Position numbers and translations under genes: made by a program. From positions 1 through 64,000 of the forward strand of contig JACPYM010000090.1 in the NCBI GenBank assembly GCA_016196035.1: 64,000 bases of DNA, given 5' to 3'. This stretch comes from Acidobacteriota bacterium (GTDB taxonomy: Bacteria; Acidobacteriota; Blastocatellia; RBC074). The notes beneath the pieces were generated by a model. The model did no database searches, was not told where the DNA came from, and saw nothing but the letters and a program-made list of their open reading frames with translations. Positions 9,156 through 17,112 of the stretch are shown here, piece after piece. Within the stretch, counting starts at the first letter, position 1. Each line of letters begins with the position of its first letter.

Positions 9156-9233
9156 CGCAGATGAACGCTGCGAGACGCGGTTGAAAGTGACAGACGAAAT
9201 GCACTCATCTGCGTTGCCCGGCGTTCATCTGCG
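9156..9233. repeat. Inverted repeat at the 3' end of the MFS gene
   Basis: Arms CGCAGATGAACGC (9156-9168) and its exact reverse complement (9221-9233) flank a 52-bp loop. The right arm ends 2 bp before the transporter stop codon. The rest of the gap up to the peptidase start (8960-9155) shows nothing recognisable. Confidence 0.7.
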
Positions 9234-9234
9234 G

Positions 9235-10510
9235 CTAACGTTGCTCGGCGGTTTCCAACACCGACTTGTACGGATCAACCAGCAGCCACATCAGCGCGCC
9301 CACCGCAAAAACAGCGGCCATCACATAAAACGGCAGCGCCCACGAATTGAACTTCTCCACCACGTAACCCACCACCAACGGAGCCAGCGCGCCGCCGATG
9401 TTGCCGAATGAATTCATAAAGCCCGTCACCACGCCCGCATTGCGCCGCCCGACATCCAGACACACCGACCAGGCCGCGCTGATCGTGGCGGACTGGCAAC
9501 ACAAGGCCAACGCCAACAAGACCGCCGCGCCGACCCGGTTTTCGACTTGCGGCACGGCCAGCAGCAACAAGCCGCTCATAGCCGCACGCGCCGACGCCGC
9601 AGCGTGCGATCTTCAAGCCGTGCGTGCGCGCCAGCCGGTCAGTCAGCCAGCCGCCAAACCAGAAGGTGCCGATGCTCAGCACCCACGGCAGCGCCGCATA
9701 CCATTTGGCATTGTCGGCAGGGAAGCCGCGCGCCTTGATCAAATAGGTCGGCAGCCACGTCAGATAAAAATACAAACTGTAAGCATAGGCGAAATACATC
9801 CCGCAAATTGTCGCCATGTTGCGGCTGGTGAAGAGCGCCCGCCAGGGTACGTGATGCGCCTGCGGGGTGGTTTTAGCGTCCGTCGCGCCGCCGCGTATCA
9901 AAGCGACTTCGGCGGCATTCACGGCGGGATGCTCTTCGGGTTTGTTGCGGAACCAGCGATACCAGACCACTGCCCAGGCCGCGCCCAGCAAGCCGAATTC
10001 AACAAACGTCCAGCGCCAGCCCTGCCATTTCTGCAAGGTTAGCACCAACGGCGCGCTCAACGCTGCGCCCGTCGCCAAGCCGCGAAACGACATGCTCATC
10101 CCGCGCCCTTGTTCGGCTTGCGGCAGCCAATCGGCCACGCTGCGAGCAATGTTCGGAAAAGCGCCCGCTTCGCCCGCGCCAAACAAAAAACGAATCGCAA
10201 ACAGCGACCAGAAGCCAAACACTGCGCCCGTCAGCGCCGTGAACAGCGACCACCACAACACAATGCGCGTCAACGCCAGTCGTGTCCCGTAGCGGTCGCC
10301 CAGCCAGCCGCTCGGAATCTCAAACGCGGCGTAAGCCACCGTGAACGCGCTGAAGACGTAACCCATCTGCGTCGGCGTGAAACCGAACTCCGCCGTGATC
10401 GCGGGCGCGGCGGCAGCGATGCAGACGCGGTCGAGATAGGTGATGACGGCGAGCGCGTAAAGCAGCCATAAGACGCGCTGGCGGGTGTGAGTTGGCAATG
10501 GTTCAGACAT
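9235..10510 (-). pseudogene. MFS hexuronate/aldonate transporter, frameshifted
   Basis: Two overlapping minus-strand frames together encode a complete transporter of about 425 residues of the anion:cation symporter (ExuT/galactonate-like) group. The N-terminal part begins MSEPLPTHTRQRV at 10510 and contains ITYLDRVCIAAAAPAI and a GWLGDRYGTR loop. The last third (GFMNSFGNIGGALAPLVVGY, ending LETAEQR) is in another frame. One extra base at about 9580 (the T between GCGTGCGGC and ATGAGCGGC on the coding strand) causes the shift; dropping it joins both halves in register. Hexuronate import would fit the pectin region. It may be a sequencing error, a recent mutation or a programmed shift; nothing slippery is visible at the site. 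Confidence 0.8.
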
Positions 10511-10710
10511 GGAGTTCAGCTTGGAAGGCGCACGATGGATGTCGCTGGTCGTGACAAAACGTTGATTGCCCGGCGCCAAAAAAGCTTGCGCGGGCAACGT
10601 CAGTCGTCTGGTTGTTCGCTTGGCGCAAGGCCAAAGGGTCAATGAGGGCGCGATGGTAGGTAGGAGGATGGATTCTGTCAATCTGCGTCACGGCCCATCG
10701 TCCTGCCTGT

Positions 10711-10788
10711 CAGGGCTTTTGCAAAGTCGCCAGCGGGAGTCAGTCGAAGGTCTGTGGCGGATGTTTTGAGGACTTTGCAAAAGCCCTG
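10711..10788. repeat. Inverted repeat between the MFS gene and TonB receptor 1
   Basis: Perfect 18-bp arms (CAGGGCTTTTGCAAAGTC, 10711-10728 and 10771-10788) enclose a 42-bp loop. It lies in the 647-bp divergent gap (10511-11157), which otherwise holds the two candidate regulatory sites listed below and no gene. Confidence 0.85.
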
Positions 10789-10885
10789 CGCTGAGTGCGG
10801 CGGCGGCACGCTGGCCCGAGCCTGGCGTTTGATGGCATTCCTTCAGCAGATTGAAATGTCTGCAAATGCAAGCAGTTGGGTTTCA

Positions 10886-10927
10886 ATTTTAGATTTCTTT
10901 TGGAAAGATTTCAGGCTGGACTCATTG
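10886..10927 (+). promoter_or_regulatory. Shared upstream motif, copy 1 (TonB receptor 1)
   Basis: The block ATTTTAGATTTCTTTTGGAA, continuing with TTTCAGGCT and CTCATTG, recurs almost unchanged at 36330-36371 upstream of the GH106 gene. It lies 231 bp before the receptor start. Being found only ahead of two pectin genes, it may be a promoter or operator, or the edge of a duplicated segment. Confidence 0.4.
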
Positions 10928-11095
10928 CTGAATGCCTGGCAGCAAGTTAGTAACATCAGACACGCTGAGCCATGATGTGACTGGCGCGTCCTCGGCCACA
11001 ATGAAAATTGCTTTGCTGGCTTGACTGGGAAATTTCCTAAAATTTGCTTTTATTCTGTCCGACTTTGCCCCGCTGAGGGTTCGCCCTTGCGCATG

Positions 11096-11111
11096 GGCTA
11101 TGCGCATAGCC
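11096..11111. promoter_or_regulatory. Perfect 16-bp palindrome in the leader of TonB receptor 1
   Basis: GGCTATGCGCATAGCC is a perfect dyad 46 bp upstream of the receptor ATG. Its size and position fit an operator for a dimeric repressor, or a short hairpin in the 5' leader. Confidence 0.35.
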
Positions 11112-11157
11112 TTTGAGCATTGTTGGATTGCCGATGAGGTTTACCAAAGAGGTTGTT

Positions 11158-14100
11158 ATGAAGAATTTGCTCTGTGTTTTTGCTCTGCTTCTGAGTCTGG
11201 CCGCGACCGGCCTCGCACAAACCAATCGCGGCGGCATCAGCGGTACCGTGACGGACGTGACTGGCGCGGTTGTGCCCGGCGCCAAAGTCACGATTACGAA
11301 TGCCGGTACAAACCAGTCTCAAACACTGACGACCTCGTCGGATGGGGCGTTTAACGCGCTGTCGCTTGAGCCGGTGGTGTATCGCATCACCGTGGAAGCC
11401 ACGGGCTTCAAGAAAGCCGTGCTCAACAATGTCAAAGTGGATACCGCCAGCACCGCCACGGCCAACATCGCCCTCACGCCCGGCGAAGTCGCCAACGAAG
11501 TCACGGTGACCGCCGAGTCTCCGCTCATCAATGCGGAAAGAGGCACGACGAGCCAGACCATCACGGAGCGTCAGATTCAGGACGTGCCGCTCAACAACCG
11601 CAGCGTGCTCGATCTGGCCGTGACGATTCCCAACGTCTCAGGCGACGCGGGCAGCGAAGACCCGGAAGTCACTTCCGGGCAACCAGTGCCCGGCTTCAAT
11701 TTGAGTTTGAATGGTGGACGGCCCGGCAGCACTTCGATGCTGGCGGATGGCGTCAACAATACCGGCGTCGGCATCGGGCGCGCGGTGGTCAGCTTCACGC
11801 CGGAGACGGTGCAGGAATTTACGATCCAAACCTCGGCGTATTCGGCTGAGTTCGGCACGACCGGCGGCGGCGTCATCAACATCACGACCAAGTCCGGCAC
11901 CAACAGTTACAACGGCGTGGCGCTCTGGTATCACCGCAACCCGCTGACCAACTCGCGACCTTTCCGCGTGGGCACGGCGCCGCGGCCAGCCAACAATCTG
12001 CGCTACAACCAATTTTCAGGTTCGGTTGGCGGCCCGATTTGGCTGCCCAAAAAAATCTTCGGGCCAGCCGGATACGATGGCCACGACAAGACGTTTTTCT
12101 TCTTCGCCTATGAGCCGCGTTATCGCAAGGATTTTGTGACATCAACGGGGTTGCTGCCTAGCGCCGCCGAACGCGCGGGCGATTTTTCAAATCTGGTGCG
12201 CACCACCAGCGGCTTTTTGCCGGCGGCGGTGGCCGCCAAGTTCAATCAGACTTCGACCGGCCCGGCGAATATCTATCAACAGTTCGCGCTGACCGGCGGC
12301 AGGCTGACGCCGTTGGCGCAAACTTGCACGGTGGCAGGGGCGACGACGGCGTTCTTCTGCCAATTCCCCGATAACAAGATTCCGCAGAACATGCTCGATC
12401 CGACAGCGTTGCGGCTGTTGCAACTGATGCCGCCACCCGGCGAATACTTCGACGATTCGGGGCTGGTCAGAAACTTCCTGCTGGAACGTTCCGTGCGGCA
12501 GGACGAAAAACGCTACACGCTGCGGCTCGATCACAGCTTCACCAGCAAATTCAAAACGAACTTCCGCTTCACCAAAACGCCCGCCGTCGGTATTCGCGGC
12601 GCGGGCAATGACGTGAACGGCAACACCGGCGTTTACAGCGACGCCAAACAGTACCTCTTCACTTTTAACAACATCATCACGCCGACGCTGCTCAACGATC
12701 TGCGGCTCAATTACACGCGCGGCAATTTCAGCGAGGATTTCTCGCCCGAATTCGCCATCAAGACCGGGCGCAGTTTGTCTAACGAATACGGCCTGCCGAG
12801 TTTGACCAAAGGCGGGCTGCCGCTGTTCTTTTTGACGCAGGACAACGGCTATGTGAACGCCGACCTGGGTGCGGGCGGTTCGACCAATAACTTCAACGTC
12901 GAAGAACGCTTCAATCTCAACGACGTGGTTTACTGGACGCGCGGCAACAAGACCTGGAAGTTCGGCGTTGATCTCGATCACGCGCTACTGAACGTCACAC
13001 CCTTCTTTGCGGCTTCCGGCGGGCGCTGGCAATTCCGCACCGTCAACACCAGCAACAATCGTGGGACGGGGCTGCCCAACGGCGGCAATGACCTCGCCAG
13101 CTTTTTACTGGGTGTGCCGAACGCGGTGGATGTGCGCCCGTTGCTGCTCGATTACAACTACCGCTGGAACAGCGGCGCGGCCTTCATCCAAAACGATTGG
13201 AAGGTGCGCCCGAATCTCTCGCTCAATCTCGGCATGCGCTATTCGCTGCAATATCCGCGCGCCGAAAAGAACAACCTGCAAGGCGTCTTCCGGCCTGATC
13301 TGACGCAAACGATCACGCTCACCGAAACGCAACGCCGCGCCATTGCCAGCGGGACAGGCGGTTTGGGCATTCTGGCGACCGATCCGATTCCCAGTTTTGT
13401 GCCGACCAACGTTCAGATACCGGCGTTTGCGTTTGCCGGTCAGGGCGGGCGCTCGAAATATGTCACGCCGGTGGATTACTGGGGTCTCGAACCGCGCTTC
13501 GGTTTCGCCTGGAGTCCGAAACTGCGCTGGGTGCAAGAGCGCCATCTGGTCGTGCGCGGCGGTTATGGCCTGTCGCACGCGCCGCTGACGGGGAATAACC
13601 GCAATCCGTCGCCGGATTTCGGCGGCTTTACCACCGTGGGCACGACCTTGACGGGGTCATCCGGCACGGCGGATGCGACCCTGCCGGTGCGGCTGTCCTT
13701 CAATCAACCCTTGCAAGGCACGGGCACGCCGCTCAATACCCTGTTGGGCACGAATGCCGACGGCATCGTTTATGGCAACGGCATCGGCGTGCCGGGCTTC
13801 GCCAATGATTTCAGCAACGGCAAAGTCCCTTACGCCCAGAACTGGAACCTGGCATTTCAATTTGAAGTCTTGAAAAACACCTCGGTCGAAGTGGCGTATG
13901 TCGGCAACAAAGGCACGCATCTGTACCTGCCGTTGGTCAACCTGAACCCGCGCAATCTGGACTTCGTCAATTTTCTGGAAGCGAACAACATTCCGGCGGA
14001 AGGCACGTTGGCCGATCCGCTGGGCCGCCGCAATTTGCTGGGCGCGGTGGTTACGATCCAGCGCAGCAGCATCGCGACCCCGTATTTCGGCTTTAACGAA

Positions 14101-15276
14101 CTCAATCGTTACTTCGATCCGTCGGCCAACAGCATTCGCCACGCCGTCTATGTGGACGTGCGCCGCCGCGTGCGCAATGGCTTGACGCTGACGGCCAATT
14201 ACACCTTTGGCAAATCCATTGACGACGCCTCGGACGCCAACCCGGATGTCAGAGTGCTGACGACCGGCACGACGCGCGGCCAGGTTTCGTATGGCGCGCC
14301 GCGCAAAGGCGACCGTTCAATCTCGACCTTCGATCTCAAACATAACGCCAGTTCGACCTTCATCTACGATCTGCCCTTCGGCAAGGGGCGCAAGCTGCTG
14401 GCCGGCGCGCCCAGCGTGGTGAATGCCGTCGTTGGCGGCTGGACGACTTCGGGCGTGATCCGCTATCAGGGTGGCCAGCCCTTCATTCCGTTTATCACGG
14501 ACACGAACAAACTGGGCGGCACGAATCGCACCGTCCGGCTCGACCTGGTGCCGGGCGTGCCGCTGAAGAACCCGCTGTATTCGCCCAGTTGCGTGATTGG
14601 CTCGAACTGCGAACCTTATATCAATCCGGCGGCGTTTATGCGTCCGGTCAAAGGCAAATTGGGCAGCGCCCCGCGCACGCTGGATGTGCGCGCACCACTA
14701 CAGGAATACTTTGATCTTTCGATCCAGAAAAACTTCCAGCTTCCGCATCTGGGCGAGAAACGCCGCGTGCAGTTCCGTGTGGACATGATCAATGTCTTTA
14801 ATCACCCCAACTTCCGCTACGTAAACACGGGCAACACGCCGCCGGGCTTCGGCACCTTCCCGACTGAGATTACCACCGAGGCCGAGGCGGTCACGTTGCC
14901 CAACGGCGTGGCAGGCACGCGCGGAGCGGTGATTACGGCGGCGGAATACAACACCTGGGCGGCCTTCAACGGGCAGCCGCTTTCCACGACGACGGCGGGC
15001 GCGGCGCAACTCGCGGCCATTCGCGCGCGCGTGAATGCGACCCGGTTGCCGAACACCGTTGTGACGAACGCGCCCGCCTCGGCGCTGCCGGCGGATTTCT
15101 TCCACGTTCCGATTCCGCAGGGCTTCGCCACCCGCAATGCGAATTCCTTCGATCTCAACACGCTCGAAGGCTTCAAGCTGTACCGCTTGCGGCAGACTTA
15201 CGATCCGAACTTCGGGACGCTGTTCGCGGTGAGCAACCCGCGCTACATCCAGTTCGGTATTCGCATCTTTTTCTAG
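11158..15276 (+). CDS. Oar-like TonB-dependent outer-membrane receptor 1
   Basis: The 1372-residue protein starts with a Sec signal peptide (KNLLCVFALLLSLAATGLAQ), then a carboxypeptidase-regulatory-like domain (about residues 23-105, GGISGTVTDVTGAVVPGAKV), a plug region (LNNRSVLDLAVTIPNVSG) and a long beta-barrel ending in FGIRIFF, with the aromatic last residue typical of outer-membrane barrels. It belongs to the Oar/CarbopepD_reg-TonB family that is highly expanded in Acidobacteriota. The ligand cannot be read from sequence; the position at the head of the pectin region and directly before a CE12 esterase suggests pectic oligosaccharides. Start at ATG 11158 is supported by AAAGAGG and by the signal peptide; the upstream in-frame extension is rejected. 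No SusD homologue follows. Confidence 0.9.
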   Translation: MKNLLCVFALLLSLAATGLAQTNRGGISGTVTDVTGAVVPGAKVTITNAGTNQSQTLTTSSDGAFNALSLEPVVYRITVEATGFKKAVLNNVKVDTASTATANIALTPGEVANEVTVTAESPLINAERGTTSQTITERQIQDVPLNNRSVLDLAVTIPNVSGDAGSEDPEVTSGQPVPGFNLSLNGGRPGSTSMLADGVNNTGVGIGRAVVSFTPETVQEFTIQTSAYSAEFGTTGGGVINITTKSGTNSYNGVALWYHRNPLTNSRPFRVGTAPRPANNLRYNQFSGSVGGPIWLPKKIFGPAGYDGHDKTFFFFAYEPRYRKDFVTSTGLLPSAAERAGDFSNLVRTTSGFLPAAVAAKFNQTSTGPANIYQQFALTGGRLTPLAQTCTVAGATTAFFCQFPDNKIPQNMLDPTALRLLQLMPPPGEYFDDSGLVRNFLLERSVRQDEKRYTLRLDHSFTSKFKTNFRFTKTPAVGIRGAGNDVNGNTGVYSDAKQYLFTFNNIITPTLLNDLRLNYTRGNFSEDFSPEFAIKTGRSLSNEYGLPSLTKGGLPLFFLTQDNGYVNADLGAGGSTNNFNVEERFNLNDVVYWTRGNKTWKFGVDLDHALLNVTPFFAASGGRWQFRTVNTSNNRGTGLPNGGNDLASFLLGVPNAVDVRPLLLDYNYRWNSGAAFIQNDWKVRPNLSLNLGMRYSLQYPRAEKNNLQGVFRPDLTQTITLTETQRRAIASGTGGLGILATDPIPSFVPTNVQIPAFAFAGQGGRSKYVTPVDYWGLEPRFGFAWSPKLRWVQERHLVVRGGYGLSHAPLTGNNRNPSPDFGGFTTVGTTLTGSSGTADATLPVRLSFNQPLQGTGTPLNTLLGTNADGIVYGNGIGVPGFANDFSNGKVPYAQNWNLAFQFEVLKNTSVEVAYVGNKGTHLYLPLVNLNPRNLDFVNFLEANNIPAEGTLADPLGRRNLLGAVVTIQRSSIATPYFGFNELNRYFDPSANSIRHAVYVDVRRRVRNGLTLTANYTFGKSIDDASDANPDVRVLTTGTTRGQVSYGAPRKGDRSISTFDLKHNASSTFIYDLPFGKGRKLLAGAPSVVNAVVGGWTTSGVIRYQGGQPFIPFITDTNKLGGTNRTVRLDLVPGVPLKNPLYSPSCVIGSNCEPYINPAAFMRPVKGKLGSAPRTLDVRAPLQEYFDLSIQKNFQLPHLGEKRRVQFRVDMINVFNHPNFRYVNTGNTPPGFGTFPTEITTEAEAVTLPNGVAGTRGAVITAAEYNTWAAFNGQPLSTTTAGAAQLAAIRARVNATRLPNTVVTNAPASALPADFFHVPIPQGFATRNANSFDLNTLEGFKLYRLRQTYDPNFGTLFAVSNPRYIQFGIRIFF

Positions 15277-15284
15277 GTTGATGC

Positions 15285-15364
15285 GGTACAGGGAGCGGTA
15301 GCGAACTGGTGACTTTGAGTTCTGCAACACTCAGAGTCACCAGTTCGCTACCGCTCCCTGTACC
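15285..15364. repeat. Long inverted repeat, GGTACAGGGAGCG family (copy 1)
   Basis: Arms of 36 bp (15285-15320 and 15329-15364) pair with one mismatch around an 8-nt loop. The arms contain GGTACAGGGAGCGGTAGCGA. It begins 9 bp after the receptor stop and ends 32 bp before the CE12 start. A related element lies at 24621-24703. Confidence 0.92.
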
Positions 15365-15395
15365 GTACCGCTCACCGCCCACCGACGGAGGCGCA

Positions 15396-16694
15396 ATGCA
15401 TCTCAAGCGGTTGTTATGGCTGCTGTCATTGTGTGTGACGCTGGTAATTGTGACGCCCGCGCAATCCAGCCACCGCTTTGATTTCGGGCCAGGCCAAACC
15501 GCTGCCGGTTACACACAGGTTTTACCGGAGACGCTTTACAACCAGGAACGCGGCTACGGCTTTGAACCCGGCGCGGCCCTCAAAGGTGTGGTGCGGGACG
15601 GCAAAGACGCGCTGCGCAGCGACCTCATCACCAGCACGCAACCCTTTTATTTTTCTGTCGCGGTGCCGCCGGGCAATTACCGCGTCACCGTTACGCTGGG
15701 CGATCAGGCCGAAGCCACGGCGACGACCATCAAAGCCGAGCTCCGGCGGTTAATGCTGGAGAGCGTCGCCACTAGCAAAGGCCAATTCATCACGCGCAGC
15801 TTCATCGTCAACGTGCGCACACCGCAGTTTCCGGGTGGCGAAGTCCGGCTCAAAGACCGCGAGAAAACGACCGAATGGTGGGCCTGGGATGAAAAACTGA
15901 CGCTCGAATTCAACGGCGCGCACCCGGCGGTCTGTGCGCTGGAAATCACGCCGGTCGAAGTGCCGACGGTGTATCTGCTCGGCGATTCGACCGTCTGCGA
16001 TCAGCCGCGCGAGCCGTATAACAGTTGGGGCCAGATGCTGTCGCGCTTTTTCAACGACCGCGTCGCCGTCGCCAATCACGCCGAATCGGGCGAATCGTTG
16101 AAAAGCTCGCTGGGCGCGCGACGCCTGGACAAAGTGCTCAGCCTCATCAAACGCGGCGATTACCTCTTCCTGCAATTCGGCCACAACGATCAGAAAGAAA
16201 AGGGCGAGGGCCTTGGCGCGTTCACGAGTTACAAAAGCGATTTGAAGAAGTTCGTCGTCGCCGCGCACGCACGCGGCGCCGTGCCGGTGCTGGTGACTTC
16301 GGTGCAGCGGCGAACTTTTGGAACGGAGGGTGATGCGCAGGGCAAGATCACGAATTCGCTGGGCGATTATCCCGACGCCGTGCGGCAGTTGGCGCGCGAA
16401 GAGCAGGTCGCGCTGATTGATCTGCATGCCATGAGCAAGACGCTTTATGAAACGTTGGGGCCGGTCGGCTCCGGCGTGCTGTTCAAAGAGGGCGACGGCA
16501 CGCATCACAGCAATTATGGCAGTTACGAACTGGCGCAATGCATTGTCGCGGGCATCCGGGCGAACAAGCTGGGCTTGGCAAAGTATCTGGTCAAAGACCT
16601 GCGGACGTTTGACCCCGCGCATCCCGCTGCCTTTGCGCAATTCGCCGTGCCGCCGAGTCCGCAACAAACGAATGTCAAACCGCTGGGGAATTGA
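15396..16694 (+). CDS. Rhamnogalacturonan acetylesterase (CE12-type SGNH) with N-terminal carbohydrate-binding-like domain
   Basis: The 432-residue protein has a signal peptide, a beta-rich domain of malectin/CBM35-like appearance (about 27-175, FDFGPGQTAAGYTQV), and a C-terminal SGNH hydrolase. Catalytic features are LLGDSTVC (Ser198), FGHND (block III) and DGTHHS (Asp367, His370). CE12 enzymes remove acetyl groups from galacturonic acid in rhamnogalacturonan I. The protein is probably periplasmic or surface-located. A CGGAGG site lies 4 bp ahead of ATG 15396. It follows TonB receptor 1 after a long hairpin, so co-transcription with partial attenuation is plausible. Confidence 0.88.
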   Translation: MHLKRLLWLLSLCVTLVIVTPAQSSHRFDFGPGQTAAGYTQVLPETLYNQERGYGFEPGAALKGVVRDGKDALRSDLITSTQPFYFSVAVPPGNYRVTVTLGDQAEATATTIKAELRRLMLESVATSKGQFITRSFIVNVRTPQFPGGEVRLKDREKTTEWWAWDEKLTLEFNGAHPAVCALEITPVEVPTVYLLGDSTVCDQPREPYNSWGQMLSRFFNDRVAVANHAESGESLKSSLGARRLDKVLSLIKRGDYLFLQFGHNDQKEKGEGLGAFTSYKSDLKKFVVAAHARGAVPVLVTSVQRRTFGTEGDAQGKITNSLGDYPDAVRQLAREEQVALIDLHAMSKTLYETLGPVGSGVLFKEGDGTHHSNYGSYELAQCIVAGIRANKLGLAKYLVKDLRTFDPAHPAAFAQFAVPPSPQQTNVKPLGN

Positions 16695-16698
16695 CCTG

Positions 16699-16794
16699 GG
16701 TACGCACCGCTTCCAGCGTGCTCTCGGCTGTGGCGCACTTCCTTCCGGCCGGTGTTGGTCTTATGCCGAGAGCACGCTGGAAGCGGTGCGTACC
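16699..16794. repeat. Long inverted repeat, GGTACGCACCGC family (copy 1)
   Basis: Perfect 30-bp arms (16699-16728, 16765-16794), containing GGTACGCACCGCTTCCAGCG, enclose a 36-nt loop. It starts 4 bp after the CE12 stop. A second family member is at 62519-62640. Confidence 0.92.
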
Positions 16795-16902
16795 TAGTAC
16801 TCCATCAAGCTGAAAATGAGGGATGTAGGGCGGGATTTAATCCCGCCCTACATCCCGGATGCGCTCTCAGCATCCATCATTTTTACCTTGATGGAGTACT
16901 AG
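16794..16902. repeat. Nested palindromic element abutting the previous one, CTAG at both ends
   Basis: Outer perfect 16-bp arms CTAGTACTCCATCAAG (16794-16809, 16887-16902) enclose a second palindrome, GGGATGTAGGGCGGGATT and its complement (16820-16856). CTAG at each end could be a 4-bp target duplication, but being self-complementary it could equally be part of the terminal repeat. It directly touches the upstream inverted repeat. Confidence 0.8.
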
Positions 16903-16915
16903 GTTAAAAGAACAC

Positions 16916-17027
16916 ATGCTGAAACGTCTCCGCATTTTCATCTCTGCTTTGACCGTGTTCAACGGCGCGGCCACGCAAGAACGCGCGCCGCGCCAGATGG
17001 AAAAACTGGGGCACGGCGTGGCTTTTA
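16916..17027 (+). pseudogene. 5' remnant of a PL11 rhamnogalacturonan lyase gene
   Basis: From ATG 16916 the frame gives a signal-peptide-like start and then RAPRQMEKLGHGVAF, which matches the N-terminus of the intact PL11 protein encoded at 31727 (FAQRQMENLGRGVVAV); the DNA is also clearly similar. The match ends at about 17027, where a single arm of the CACGAAG repeat takes over and the frame becomes repeat-derived. The rest of the roughly 1.9-kb lyase gene is missing. The next gene is a PL22 lyase, as it is after the intact PL11, so this is a degraded copy of a PL11-PL22 gene pair. Confidence 0.75.
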
Positions 17028-17036
17028 ACTGCCTTG

Positions 17037-17066
17037 CTTCGTGCTCTTCGTCTCTTCGTGGTGAAA
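17037..17066. repeat. Single arm of the CACGAAG-family repeat
   Basis: CTTCGTGCTCTTCGTCTCTT followed by CGTGGTGAAA corresponds to the right arm of the complete element at 48286-48380. No left arm is present; it sits exactly at the truncation point of the PL11 remnant. Confidence 0.7.
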
Positions 17067-17112
17067 GAGTTTTGTCAAAGAATTTTTGGACTTTACTGAA
17101 ATGTGAGGGCTT

